Of a DNA stretch of 23,460 bases, positions 7,046 to 14,384 are shown in pieces (positions within the stretch are counted from its first letter, which is position 1; each line of letters begins with the position of its first letter). This stretch comes from a virus. The stretch is taken from the IMG/VR virus record IMGVR_UViG_3300042295_001137, positions 1 to 23,460 of that record. One strand, given 5' to 3'. A program made the translations under genes and the position numbers. The notes beneath the pieces were generated by a model, which saw nothing but the letters and a program-made list of their open reading frames with translations, was not told where the DNA came from and ran no database searches.

Positions 7046-7867
7046 ATGGCGATTAAGAGCAACATTCAGGACTTTAGGCCCACAAGAGAAAAATTCTCCA
7101 AGAAAATCACCCTGCTCTCTGGCGGTTTTACGACACTGGACCACTTTCCAAACGGAGAAGTCACTGTCTATCCTTGGGATTCCAAAATGGACGACTGGGT
7201 TGTCAACAACTCCAGTTTGAAGCCAAATGACTTTGTTGTTCAGGCAGTCAAGCGAGTGGTAGCATTGGGTGATTGTCCAGTACAGAAGCTTGTCTTTGGT
7301 GACGTTCAGACAATCTTGTTGGTGTCAAGGGCGATGCGCAATAATAGTGTCTACGTCCATGAACCTCGTTGCACCACCTGTGGTCACATCCACCCAGAAG
7401 ATACTATTCGTATCCCTGATGACATGGAAATGGTGGGTGTTAAGCCTCAAGGATTTGTTGGCCACGATGACTTCACTCTTCCTGACTGCAAGGACGTGGT
7501 GTCCATTCGCCCATTGACTGTGGGTGATATTCAACGACTTGACCAGAGGAACGAGATTGAGTGTGCCACAGTCAAGCGAGAAGCTGCCGAATTGCTGTGG
7601 GTCATTGTGGCTGTGGGTGGTGGAAAACCCGAATCTCTGGAGGAAGTTGATCGTTGGTATGGTGCTCTGTCACCGGCTGACCAACTCTATTTTAACCTCA
7701 TGCGCCGTGAGCTGGACCCTCACCTAAGCCCTGAGATCAAGTACTCATGCAATAAGTGTAAGGCGGAGTTCAGCGTGCAGGTGCAGCTGGACTCCGAGTT
7801 TTTTCGTCAGAGAGTCAGAAAAGGCCCTGTACGACAGGTGGCACAGAACGTGGATGCTGGCAACTAA
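7046..7867 (+). CDS. T4 gp26-type baseplate/hub protein, zero-frame product
   Basis: 273-aa protein resembling the T4 baseplate protein family (gp26 type), which is needed for hub or tail assembly. It has two Cys pairs, CTTC (109-112) and CNKC (235-238), the second in a zinc-ribbon-like unit that ends at EFF (251-253), where many family members end or continue in another frame. After a run of six T at 7799-7804 the zero frame yields a basic 20-residue tail and stops. The +1 frame instead is open to 7997 and reads as convincing protein (see the 7803-7997 entry). A full product of about 316 aa by +1 frameshifting is therefore plausible; a homopolymer miscall would give the same picture. No Shine-Dalgarno precedes ATG 7046. 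Confidence 0.78.
   Translation: MAIKSNIQDFRPTREKFSKKITLLSGGFTTLDHFPNGEVTVYPWDSKMDDWVVNNSSLKPNDFVVQAVKRVVALGDCPVQKLVFGDVQTILLVSRAMRNNSVYVHEPRCTTCGHIHPEDTIRIPDDMEMVGVKPQGFVGHDDFTLPDCKDVVSIRPLTVGDIQRLDQRNEIECATVKREAAELLWVIVAVGGGKPESLEEVDRWYGALSPADQLYFNLMRRELDPHLSPEIKYSCNKCKAEFSVQVQLDSEFFRQRVRKGPVRQVAQNVDAGN
7799..7804 (+). other. T6 run, candidate frameshift site
   Basis: Six T encoding Phe252-Phe253 of the gp26-like protein. Slipping forward one base here joins the zero frame to the +1 frame that runs to 7997. It could be a programmed site or a one-base homopolymer error. Confidence 0.45.
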
Positions 7868-7997
7868 CTGTCGAAACATGTGTGTGGATCTTTTACAGGT
7901 TCCAGATTATGCACTTGACTGGTTTGTTGAATGGCACAATGATGCTAATAAGGAACCCACACCGTTTGACCCGTCGATGCTAAATGATGAAACCTAG
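7803..7997 (+). CDS. +1-frame C-terminal extension of the gp26-like gene, or a separate 39-aa gene from 7878
   Basis: The +1 frame is open from 7728 to the TAG at 7995-7997. From the T6 run it reads FVRESEKALYDRWHRTW, then NMCVDLLQVPDYALDWFVEW, ending PSMLNDET: hydrophobic-helical with well-spaced aromatics, as in the C-terminal fragments that follow gp26-type genes in other phages (from memory). If made separately it would start at ATG 7878 (39 aa) or ATG 7854, neither with a Shine-Dalgarno. It overlaps the exonuclease start by 14 nt. Without this ORF the stretch 7868-7983 would be a noncoding gap, unusual in this compact genome. Coding is likely; the mode of expression is unresolved. Confidence 0.6.
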   Translation, partial: FVRESEKALYDRWHRTWMLATNCRNMCVDLLQVPDYALDWFVEWHNDANKEPTPFDPSMLNDET

Positions 7998-8835
7998 TGA
8001 TCCCACAGACATCGACATCGTGATTGATGCTAGCAGCCTGTATGCTCGTGCATTTTTTGCGGCACAACGCTCTGGAACTGATCCGGTGATTGCTGGATTG
8101 CGGTCCTTCTTGGGGCTGATCAACCGTACAAAGGCCACTAGAGCCATATTTTGCTGGGATGGAAAATCAAAGTCTGAAAAGGTTCGTGGAGAGAAGCCAG
8201 AGGGTTATGATGACCACAGGGCCAGTTTCCAAGACAATATCGATTGGCTATGGTCTTGTCCTCAAATACGGTCACTTGATCATGAGGCTGATGATCTAGT
8301 TGCAACAGTGGTGTATAGTGACCTTATCTCACAGGAGGTCTATGTCGTCTCTGGCGACAAAGACTTGCAGCAACTAATGGACTGTCGTAAAGACAGAGTT
8401 GTTGGCTACTACTGTCTAAATAAGAAAAGACTGCTAACCACAGAAGAGGTTGTGGAGAAGTGGACTATCAAGAGGCCGTCCCACATTGCTGTGGCCTTAG
8501 CCATATTGGGTGATCCAGTTGACGGCATATCTGGCATCAAGGGTTGGGGACCCTCTAAAGTGGCGAAGCTTTTTGAAGCTGTGCCTCATGGTTCAACTTT
8601 CGAGGAAGCTGTGCTGGCCATAGACGACCAGATTCCTGAGCCACTTAAGCAGACTTTTTATGACTGTCTTGAGGCCACCATACTCCATCAAGATGCAGTG
8701 CTGGAGTCAGGCCCACAAAAACTAAATTGGCGTCACCCACATGAGTTGAGTGACGCCAATCTTGGAGAAATAAGAGAGCAGTATTCCAAGGGATACCATG
8801 AGGCTGTTCAGGTTTCTATCGACGATGACATTTAG
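7984..8835 (+). CDS. 5'-3' exonuclease / RNase H (FEN family)
   Basis: 283-aa flap-endonuclease-type nuclease that removes RNA primers and 5' flaps during phage replication (role of T4 RNase H or the T5/T7 exonucleases). Metal-site acidic residues are in place: D15 (VIDASSLYARAFF), D59 (CWDGKSKSEK), E101/D103/D104 (HEADDL), D125/D127 (SGDKDLQQL) and D177/D180 (LGDPVDGISG). The helix-hairpin-helix DNA-binding segment GISGIKGWGPSKVAKL begins at 181. The start is ATG 7984 or the adjacent ATG 7987. It overlaps the preceding short ORF and ends in a 4-nt overlap with the convergent gene at 8832, with no terminator visible. Confidence 0.93.
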   Translation: MMKPSDPTDIDIVIDASSLYARAFFAAQRSGTDPVIAGLRSFLGLINRTKATRAIFCWDGKSKSEKVRGEKPEGYDDHRASFQDNIDWLWSCPQIRSLDHEADDLVATVVYSDLISQEVYVVSGDKDLQQLMDCRKDRVVGYYCLNKKRLLTTEEVVEKWTIKRPSHIAVALAILGDPVDGISGIKGWGPSKVAKLFEAVPHGSTFEEAVLAIDDQIPEPLKQTFYDCLEATILHQDAVLESGPQKLNWRHPHELSDANLGEIREQYSKGYHEAVQVSIDDDI

Positions 8836-9299
8836 TCTTCGTTTGCATCTTCAACATTCCCATCATCCACAACACTCTTAATCATGGCATACCATCCGTT
8901 AGGGTCTTCTTTGCTGTTATCAATTTGTTCTGCGATCTGTTCAATGATCCGGTTGTAGATGTCCTCGTTGTATTCGATATACTCATCAACGCTGGAGTCT
9001 AGGTCATTCAGCAGGGCCTCAACACTTTCACGATCAGCTCGTAAGCCCCTCCTTCTCAGCCTCTTAGTGGCCCATAACTCTAACAAATCGTTGGCGTCCA
9101 TGTCCTCAGTGTCGTCAAAAGGGTTACCTTTCAAGACCTTACTCATTAAACTATCTGGACCTGGCTTAAAATTCTCCGGCTCCGGCTCAGTTAGCTTGGG
9201 TGAAGTGCGAACAATGCCCAGCTTGTTGAGGTAGTCGTCAGGGCCTTCTTCACCCAGTAACGCGTTGACCAACCTGGTTGCTTTGGTGTGGTTGCTCAT
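8832..9299 (-). CDS. Hypothetical acidic protein, 155 aa
   Basis: Strongly acidic protein (MDANDLLELWATKR, DLDSSVDEYIEYNED, VVDDGNVEDANED) with a proline-rich stretch (KLTEPEPENFKPGPD) and a predicted helical C-terminal half. No known motif. It is the last gene of the minus-strand spike operon, with its ATG overlapping the stop of the 117-aa gene in an ATGA. Its stop overlaps the exonuclease stop on the other strand. Placement among virion genes suggests a structural or assembly role, but nothing in the sequence proves it. Confidence 0.75.
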   Translation of the reverse strand: MSNHTKATRLVNALLGEEGPDDYLNKLGIVRTSPKLTEPEPENFKPGPDSLMSKVLKGNPFDDTEDMDANDLLELWATKRLRRRGLRADRESVEALLNDLDSSVDEYIEYNEDIYNRIIEQIAEQIDNSKEDPNGWYAMIKSVVDDGNVEDANED

Positions 9300-9649
9300 A
9301 GAGACAGCAGGGGTAGAGGTCCGTAAGCAGCACGTGTATAATAACGACTGACAGCAAAGTCAATAGTTGAACCGCTGGTGGATGAGGCGGTTAGTCGAAC
9401 CATGGCCAAGCTGGAGCTGATCTTGTAGGATATGATCTGACTGCCACCAGCAGGAGTCAAAGTTCCACTTGTTGCGGCGATATTTGCGAATGTGACACCA
9501 TCAGAGGACTCTTGAAACTGGTAGTCAATGTTGTTGGCACCCGCATTCTTCAGCGTGACGAATAGGCTGATTGGGCTGGACTGAAGTACTCTCCACATTT
9601 CAAGTGTGGAGGACGTGACTGCGTTGGTATCTTGAATGAAAGTATGCAT
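9296..9649 (-). CDS. Probable virion beta-sandwich protein, 117 aa
   Basis: Small protein with the pattern of phage surface beta-sandwich domains: LFVTLKNAGANNIDYQFQ, ESSDGVTFANIAATSG, then SQIISYKISSSLAMVRLTAS. Alternating hydrophobic strands joined by Gly/Ser/Asn turns, with the SSDGVTF turn, are typical of decoration or fibre-associated proteins. The layout resembles the protein encoded at 15020-15529 (IIENTSDYDLYFQ). It lies in the spike operon, 4 bp after the 71-aa gene, and is coupled to the next gene by ATGA. Exact position in the particle is unknown. Confidence 0.72.
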   Translation of the reverse strand: MHTFIQDTNAVTSSTLEMWRVLQSSPISLFVTLKNAGANNIDYQFQESSDGVTFANIAATSGTLTPAGGSQIISYKISSSLAMVRLTASSTSGSTIDFAVSRYYTRAAYGPLPLLSL

Positions 9650-9653
9650 GGTA

Positions 9654-9869
9654 TTAGCTTAGTAGAGTTTGAACAACCTTTAGGGCGAGGCTCTCAGTAC
9701 GAGTCTTCTTTTTAGCTGGCCGGGCAGTGGGCTTAAAACCATGATCAATGGCATTGAGAAGTCTCTTTTGCTTCTCAGCTTTGGCCTTGGTAGTATGCTT
9801 GGCCTTGGTTCCACTTGGAGTTGAAACCTTGTATTTGCCTTTGCCCACAGATTGAATTTTTACTGGCAT
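9654..9869 (-). CDS. Small basic protein, 71 aa
   Basis: Lys-rich protein: GKGKYKVSTPSGTKAKHTT, KAKAEKQKRLLNAIDHG, then ARPAKKKTRTES. The pattern of a short beta hairpin (YKVSTPSG), a TTKAKAEKQ helix cap and a terminal helix recurs in small basic proteins of many phages; the function is not established. The positive charge could suit nucleic acid or acidic partner contacts. It lies between virion genes of the spike operon and has no Shine-Dalgarno. Confidence 0.72.
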   Translation of the reverse strand: MPVKIQSVGKGKYKVSTPSGTKAKHTTKAKAEKQKRLLNAIDHGFKPTARPAKKKTRTESLALKVVQTLLS

Positions 9870-9895
9870 AAAATCTTGTTGTGTTAACTACACGT

Positions 9896-10462
9896 TTAGA
9901 AGCGAAGGCGCCACACAAATGTAGGAGCCAAACTGGAGTCTTTGTTGTAGCCAAGGATAACCTTGCGGGCCAACAGTGTGTTTCCACCCCCACCACTAGA
10001 CCCAGTAAATAGTCCAAGCTCTGTGATAAGCTGGGTATTGGCTTCACTGTAGGCAAGTGGAAGTTCAATGTCTACAATAAATGGGTAGGGGAATGATGCC
10101 TTAGATATGGGCTTGTACTGGCTGTCTGGAGTGCCACTTGAATCTGAGTCGTAAAATGTCAAGGGTGATTCCAACGTCACATCAGTCACCTTTGGTGGAG
10201 TTGTGCCAGTGCCTATTCCAAACTGTGTGCACACGTAGTTGACAATTGGACTACGAAATCCGAAAGCATACGCCATGGTTTGTCGTCCCTCATCTGTGAA
10301 GAGGTTGTGGCCCAGAGGTATTTCATGCTTCTGAATACCCCAGCCTGAAGGCTTTTTAGCCAATGCTTTGATGAGACCTTTGTCCACGGCCTCTTGTGTG
10401 GAGATCTCCCGGCCATCAGGCCGAGTCAATTTTGAAATGGTTACAAAACCCTGGGGTCTCAT
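9896..10462 (-). CDS. Phage tail/baseplate structural protein, 188 aa
   Basis: Contains NLFTDEGRQTMAYAFGF, then FGIGTGTTPPKVTDVTLESP, then ITELGLFTGSSGGGGNTLLAR and a terminal FVWRLRF. This string of signals (G-x-G-T-T-x-P, E-x-GLF, LLAR, W-R-x-F) recurs in structural proteins of contractile-tailed phages, usually among baseplate or fibre genes. It lies in the spike operon. The leader on the coding strand reads GTACTTAAGACC immediately before the ATG, a near match to the sequence before the GTG at 17220. There is no Shine-Dalgarno. A baseplate or tail appendage role is likely. Confidence 0.75.
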   Translation of the reverse strand: MRPQGFVTISKLTRPDGREISTQEAVDKGLIKALAKKPSGWGIQKHEIPLGHNLFTDEGRQTMAYAFGFRSPIVNYVCTQFGIGTGTTPPKVTDVTLESPLTFYDSDSSGTPDSQYKPISKASFPYPFIVDIELPLAYSEANTQLITELGLFTGSSGGGGNTLLARKVILGYNKDSSLAPTFVWRLRF

Positions 10463-10474
10463 GGTCTTAAGTAC
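10463..10474 (-). promoter_or_regulatory. GTACTTAAGACC element directly before a start codon
   Basis: On the minus strand GTACTTAAGACC abuts the ATG at 10462. The + strand gene at 17220 is preceded by GTACTTAAGCC (17209-17219). The shared GTACTTAAG core, immediately before two unrelated starts on opposite strands, suggests a common initiation signal, but only two close matches were seen. Confidence 0.3.
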
Positions 10475-10476
10475 TT

Positions 10477-11073
10477 TTATGGCTTCGACAGATTTTCAAC
10501 CTGACTAATGACATTTTTGATCTCTGTTATTTTGGCTTCTCCTCTTTCAGACACCACCGCTGCTGTGGTGTTAAGTATGTTTTTGCCGTATTCCTCAACA
10601 ATGACTGCATTTCTTTCAAGCGTAGCTGATATGTTTCCTGCTGCTTTACAGGCTGCCTGGGCACATTGCAGGTACTGAAGAACGCATCCATAATTCACTC
10701 CAGACTGGGCTATGAAGCGGTCTATCTGATCAACTAATCTTTGTAACTGAAGGAATGGGTGAAGATTTAACTTGGCTATTAGTGCATTGTAGGCCTGGTT
10801 CAAGTCAGATTTTAAAAGGGCTATGCCGGCTGCCGCAGACGGCAGATTAAGAAAAGGACAGGAGGCCCTTAGATTTTCATAACTTTGAACATCTATCTGG
10901 TCTAATGGCACCAATCTGTTGATGTCTGGAATTAGAGTCCTTGGATCTGATGCTTGTTCAATCAGTTGGGCAAGTCTTCTCAGCCCTGCCACTTTGTTGT
11001 TTAACGCGTCCATCTTGGACACCATGCCACTGATGGCTGCATCGATGATGTCACACCCATTATAGTTTGCCAT
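10477..11073 (-). CDS. Hypothetical helical protein of the spike operon, 198 aa
   Basis: Mostly alpha-helical, beginning MANYNGCDIIDAAISGMVSK, with heptad-like hydrophobic spacing in MDALNNKVAGLRRLAQLIE and again near the C-terminus (ERGEAKITEIKNVISQVENL). Five cysteines occur, several in the C-terminal half (GCVLQYLQCAQAACKAAG). The start chosen is ATG 11073 because the strong Shine-Dalgarno AAGGAGG lies 9 nt upstream and the previous gene stops at 11075. A longer frame to 11127 would lie inside that gene and is rejected. The position after the spike suggests a baseplate component; no family recognised. Confidence 0.78.
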   Translation of the reverse strand: MANYNGCDIIDAAISGMVSKMDALNNKVAGLRRLAQLIEQASDPRTLIPDINRLVPLDQIDVQSYENLRASCPFLNLPSAAAGIALLKSDLNQAYNALIAKLNLHPFLQLQRLVDQIDRFIAQSGVNYGCVLQYLQCAQAACKAAGNISATLERNAVIVEEYGKNILNTTAAVVSERGEAKITEIKNVISQVENLSKP

Positions 11074-11074
11074 G

Positions 11075-11446
11075 TTACTTGTCCTCCTTATTGCACAGAG
11101 CCAAAGCAATTGTTGCGGCCAAAGCATCCGCAGTTGTAAAGGTCTGGTCTATGATGGTTATTGGTCCAAGTTTTACTATGAGTCTTATAGCCGCTTTAGG
11201 TATCAGTGAAAGCAGTTTTTCAATGATGGATTGAAGCTGTTTTAAGACTGCCGCTATACCTCGCAAGGCTTCTGGAATAAGAGGAACCTTTAACAGTGGA
11301 AGTTTAGGCGGAAATCCAAGGGAGATGGTTGGAAGAGATACTGTGGGCAGCGGCAACGAAATGGTAATCGTTATTGTGTTGGTGGCTTTGTCCACTGACA
11401 CGGATGAACGTTGCCAAGCTAGTCCAACTGAAGGGGTGGTGGCCAT
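11075..11446 (-). CDS. Hydrophobic virion-operon protein, 123 aa
   Basis: Unusual composition: a Thr/Ser/Val/Pro beta-like N-terminus (NTITITISLPLPTVSLPTIS) followed by two hydrophobic helices (LRGIAAVLKQLQSIIEKLL and ADALAATIALAL). It is not a typical transmembrane protein because Lys and Glu punctuate the helices; an amphipathic oligomerising or membrane-active segment is possible. It follows the spike gene with no spacer and its C-terminal coding region carries the Shine-Dalgarno for the next gene. It could be a spike- or hub-associated component; not identified. Confidence 0.7.
   Translation of the reverse strand: MATTPSVGLAWQRSSVSVDKATNTITITISLPLPTVSLPTISLGFPPKLPLLKVPLIPEALRGIAAVLKQLQSIIEKLLSLIPKAAIRLIVKLGPITIIDQTFTTADALAATIALALCNKEDK
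11083..11089 (-). promoter_or_regulatory. Strong Shine-Dalgarno (AAGGAGG)
   Basis: Perfect AAGGAGG on the minus strand, 9 nt before ATG 11073 and inside the end of the 123-aa gene. It fixes the start of the 198-aa gene and is the only strong Shine-Dalgarno I found at a gene start in this window. Confidence 0.85.
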
Positions 11447-11447
11447 A

Positions 11448-12485
11448 TTATTGAGCTATTGTTGTAGTGGAGCCAACCATCACGTCGGTAAGAGGTACGA
11501 TGGGCACACCTGTGGGTGATCCATTATTGCCATTTGAGTGGACATGGGTGTTAAATGCTGCAACCAACAAGTCTGTCAGTACCACTGGTGTTCTGGCTAG
11601 TGCACCCAAAGCTATGTTTCCGCCATTGATTAACACATTCTGTGCAGAGACTTGCACACCAAGTTCCCCAATAACCACTGAAGACTGGTCTGGCGTTGAG
11701 ATTGTGGCTGTCGTTGGCGTTAAACTCACATATGTTCCACTGCCTGTAGACAACGCAATGTTGCCATTGCCATCCAACACCATGGTTGAACCAGCCCCAT
11801 CAGCTAAAGTAACGGTTCCATCGATGATGGTGAAAAGGACTGCGCCAACAAATAGTGAGTACCTGCCCACAAATTGGATCAGATCTTCGTCCAATGATAT
11901 GGCCATGTCAGTGGCTTTAACCGTGAAACCCTTCTGGGTTTCAAAGTTGATGTTGTCTGCAGCACTCACCTGTAGTGCACTGATAATTGCATTGATGTCT
12001 TGGACACTTATCAGAAGATCCTGGTTGGCTCTCAGGATCATTCCATCCACGCCGTCATCAAGTAGTATGACATTGCCCTTTGCGGTCGTAAGAATCACTG
12101 ACGTTTCATTGATTTCTACAGTGTGACCAAATTTTGTAAGAGCCGCTCTGAAAGGTTTTCCGTTCTTGTCATACTGATGAAGTTGGAAACTCCTTGCTTG
12201 TGGTCGGCTTTGTGTCGCCCACTCCCACAGGGGTTTCTCGGCTTCGCCGTCTAGGAACGTTACCCACACCTGGTCACCCACATCTGGAAGCCAATCCATG
12301 CCACCTGATTTGGATGTACCACCCGCTGGAAGACCACGTGATAGAGCCCAGGGCAGTTGTGCTGTGGAAATCTGGCTGGAGTTTCCATAGGCAATAGGAA
12401 CCCGAACCTTGAGTCGTCCAAGTTTCTCTGGGTCCTTGTTGTCTTCCACCCGGCCAGTGTAGACTCCTGGATATTGTGTGTCCAT
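11448..12485 (-). CDS. Baseplate central spike, gp5/gpV type without lysozyme domain
   Basis: 345 aa. The N-terminal OB-fold of gp5/VgrG-type spikes is clear: YPGVYTGRVEDNKDPEKLGR, RLKVRVPIAYG, then MDWLPDVGDQVWVTFLDG and EKPLWEWA (about residues 5-90). The middle is a long run of short beta repeats (VDGMILRANQDLLISVQD, STMVLDGNGNIALSTGSG), consistent with a triple-stranded beta-helix needle. The C-terminus has AFNTHVHSNGNNG with H314-x-H316; an HxH motif near the tip binds iron in P2/phi92-type spikes. The gp5 lysozyme domain is absent, so cell-wall digestion must come from another protein or not be needed. It heads the minus-strand spike operon, with its ATG 14 bp from the divergent ATG 12500. 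Confidence 0.92.
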   Translation of the reverse strand: MDTQYPGVYTGRVEDNKDPEKLGRLKVRVPIAYGNSSQISTAQLPWALSRGLPAGGTSKSGGMDWLPDVGDQVWVTFLDGEAEKPLWEWATQSRPQARSFQLHQYDKNGKPFRAALTKFGHTVEINETSVILTTAKGNVILLDDGVDGMILRANQDLLISVQDINAIISALQVSAADNINFETQKGFTVKATDMAISLDEDLIQFVGRYSLFVGAVLFTIIDGTVTLADGAGSTMVLDGNGNIALSTGSGTYVSLTPTTATISTPDQSSVVIGELGVQVSAQNVLINGGNIALGALARTPVVLTDLLVAAFNTHVHSNGNNGSPTGVPIVPLTDVMVGSTTTIAQ

Positions 12486-12499
12486 TTACTTATAGTAGA
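12486..12499. promoter_or_regulatory. 14-bp spacer between divergent starts
   Basis: The sequence TTACTTATAGTAGA is all that separates the spike and tube-like starts. CTTA (12489-12492) is 7 nt before the + strand ATG. There is no room for two ordinary leaders, so promoters must overlap the opposing coding regions or the transcripts be nearly leaderless. Confidence 0.35.
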
Positions 12500-13156
12500 A
12501 TGCGTATAGCGTCTAAAAACATTTGGGGCTCGTCCTCCGACCAGGGACTAGACCAACAGAGAGATGATTTGTGGTTTGTAGATTTCAAATTGGTGGCTGA
12601 TAGTTTGAATTTTACCTTGCCCACTTCTTGGCTATATGTCAAGTCCTTGAAGTTACCGGATCTAGATGTGAGTGCAGAGGTTTTCAAACGAGATTCACGC
12701 TCATACTACCTACCAGGCTACGACAAGCCAGTGGATGTGGTCACAATGTCGTTTTACTACTCAATTCCACAGACAGGCCAGATCTACCCACCCTTCTATC
12801 ACTTGCTGTATAAGTGGCGGGCCAGAGTAAGGGCCGGACGAGGAGCTGTATCGGGTGAGTCTGAGGAGTTCATATCTAAGTCCAACAACTATGGGGCCTC
12901 ATTGCCATCCAGGTGGGATCTGCCCTGCAGATTTTTGCGTGGAAATAGACCTGAGGAAACGACCACTGATTTTCTCCCAAGTACGGACATGATGACAGTG
13001 TCATCATCTCATACAATAAAAAATGCCTGGCTGTCAAGCCTAGGCATTAGTGAGCTGGACACTGGCAGCGCTGCCAAGGGCGTGGAGATCAAGGCGTCAT
13101 TCTACTGCGAAGACGTTTTACTCTCCACACCTGATGGAGTACGTTACGTACCTTAG
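12500..13156 (+). CDS. Tail-tube-like protein, probable gp54-type baseplate tube initiator
   Basis: 218 aa from ATG 12500. A longer frame from GTG 12476 would overlap the divergent spike gene and is rejected. The N-terminus KNIWGSSSDQGLDQQRDDLW parallels the tail tube protein (KNTWGS, then DQQRADLF), and sizes are similar, so the two are likely paralogues. In T4-like phages the tube fold is shared by gp19 and the baseplate proteins gp54/gp48 on which the tube nucleates. Lying divergently next to the spike gene, this copy fits an initiator or cap role. A tail completion protein is an alternative. The stop overlaps the convergent 64-aa gene by 4 nt. Confidence 0.78.
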   Translation: MRIASKNIWGSSSDQGLDQQRDDLWFVDFKLVADSLNFTLPTSWLYVKSLKLPDLDVSAEVFKRDSRSYYLPGYDKPVDVVTMSFYYSIPQTGQIYPPFYHLLYKWRARVRAGRGAVSGESEEFISKSNNYGASLPSRWDLPCRFLRGNRPEETTTDFLPSTDMMTVSSSHTIKNAWLSSLGISELDTGSAAKGVEIKASFYCEDVLLSTPDGVRYVP

Positions 13157-13347
13157 CTTGCAATTGGAGTGTGACCCAGCTTAGTAGGATTAGTTGCCTT
13201 GGCTCTGTCTTCATCAGACTTACGCAAGGTTTCTAGGATTCTTAGGCTTACTTCCACCGAAGGTCCAGAGGAACGGACCTTGTGGTTGGGCTTCTTCAAC
13301 CCAGCTAAGCTCTCAGCAATTTGAATGTGGTCGTTTACTTGTTTCAC
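13153..13347 (-). CDS. Small basic protein, 64 aa
   Basis: Begins at GTG 13347 and ends in a 4-nt overlap with the tube-like gene. It fills the whole gap between the neighbouring genes, which favours it being real. Sequence is helical and basic (KKPNHKVRSSGPSVEVSLR, ILETLRKSDEDRAKATNP). No motif recognised. The start codon is 14 bp from the divergent primase ATG. There is no in-frame ATG, so the GTG start is the only usual choice. Confidence 0.58.
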   Translation of the reverse strand: MKQVNDHIQIAESLAGLKKPNHKVRSSGPSVEVSLRILETLRKSDEDRAKATNPTKLGHTPIAS

Positions 13348-13361
13348 ATTCTTATCTACAC
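13348..13361. promoter_or_regulatory. 14-bp spacer between divergent starts
   Basis: ATTCTTATCTACAC separates the 64-aa gene (GTG 13347) from the primase (ATG 13362). CTTA (13351-13354) lies 7 nt before the primase ATG, the same spacing as in the 12486-12499 spacer. No Shine-Dalgarno is present. Confidence 0.35.
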
Positions 13362-14384
13362 ATGAATGGCCAGGCTATCATATCAGAAGTCAATGCACTT
13401 TTCTCGGTGGTTCCCGATAGAACCAATCGGGAAGAGCTGATCATTATCTGCCCTGAGCCAAATTGTGGTGACAAATCTGGCAATAGGTCGGTAAATATCA
13501 AGAGTGGCAAGACCAACTGTTGGCGTTGTAACAAGGGCGGAGACTTTGTTCGTTGGGCTAAATCTCTGGGATATGCCATTGAAGAAGGTGAAACTCAAGC
13601 TGTTAGTATTGATTCACTTGAGAGTCTGTCTGACGAGTTAGACAAAGTTGACAGGGTCTTTATGCCTTCGTCTGTGAGTGCCAGTTTGCCCCGTGGGTTT
13701 ATATCTATATGTCAAGAGCCTGATTCAGCCTATGCGATGCTTATTGCCAAGATGGCCAGGCGTAAAAAACTTTCCATTGAGGTGTTCTCCGAAGCGGGTG
13801 TGGGCTTTACTCGTGACTCTGAGCTTTGGGAACCGTACGCAATTTTTCCAGTCTATGAGTGGGGTAAAACAGTCTACTTTCAGGGCAGAACGTACGTGGA
13901 CATTCCGGGTGAATCTACAAAGAGATTTCCATCTAAGCGTGAAGTCAAGTTTGGATCAGCCTGTTGGGTCTACAATTTAGATGAGGTTAGAGAAACCCGG
14001 GCTTCCACGGTGGTCGTTGTTGAGTCCATACTCAATGTGATGTCCTTACGACAAGAGTTTGCTCGTCGTGGTATCACCGGTGTTGTGCCTGTGGCCGTGT
14101 TTAAACATTCAATTTCCTCCATGCAAGAGAGGAAGATCATGGCCATTCGTTCCGTCAAAGAAGTCTGTGTGATGTATGATGCTGATGCCACTCAGTCAGC
14201 TTTTAAGGAGTCACGCAAGTTCATGAACAGATGTCGTTTTTCAGTCGCCCACATACCTCAGACTCCAGAGGGAAGGACTCAGGACGCAAATGACAACGTT
14301 GAATTTGCTGTGGATCAATTTCTGAATCGCCAGTTCTATGACACAGCTGTTTCTCAACTAGAGATTGCACTACAAAATCTATGA
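13362..14384 (+). CDS. DNA primase, zinc-ribbon plus Toprim, no helicase domain
   Basis: 340 aa. The N-terminal zinc-binding unit has Cys30, Cys35, Cys53 and Cys56 (CPEPNCGDKSG, TNCWRCNKGG) of the CHC2/T7 type, recognising the priming trinucleotide. The Toprim catalytic site has Glu221 in VVVVESILNVMSL and the Asp pair D273/D275 in VMYDADA. It makes RNA primers for lagging-strand synthesis. T7-type primases are fused to a helicase; this one ends after the Toprim part, so the helicase is encoded elsewhere. A longer frame from 13194 is discarded because it would run through the 64-aa gene and add an unrelated N-terminus before the zinc unit. It overlaps the co-chaperonin start in an ATGA. Confidence 0.9.
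   Translation: MNGQAIISEVNALFSVVPDRTNREELIIICPEPNCGDKSGNRSVNIKSGKTNCWRCNKGGDFVRWAKSLGYAIEEGETQAVSIDSLESLSDELDKVDRVFMPSSVSASLPRGFISICQEPDSAYAMLIAKMARRKKLSIEVFSEAGVGFTRDSELWEPYAIFPVYEWGKTVYFQGRTYVDIPGESTKRFPSKREVKFGSACWVYNLDEVRETRASTVVVVESILNVMSLRQEFARRGITGVVPVAVFKHSISSMQERKIMAIRSVKEVCVMYDADATQSAFKESRKFMNRCRFSVAHIPQTPEGRTQDANDNVEFAVDQFLNRQFYDTAVSQLEIALQNL

Noticed and set aside
11074-11127. Longer N-terminus for the 198-aa gene
   Set aside because: It runs back inside the upstream gene; a strong Shine-Dalgarno marks ATG 11073.
12476-12499. GTG start for the tube-like gene at 12476
   Set aside because: It would overlap the start of the divergent spike gene; ATG 12500 gives an N-terminus matching the tail tube paralogue.
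13194-13361. Upstream extension of the primase to 13194
   Set aside because: The added N-terminus has no relation to primases and would overlap the 64-aa gene; the zinc unit begins soon after ATG 13362.
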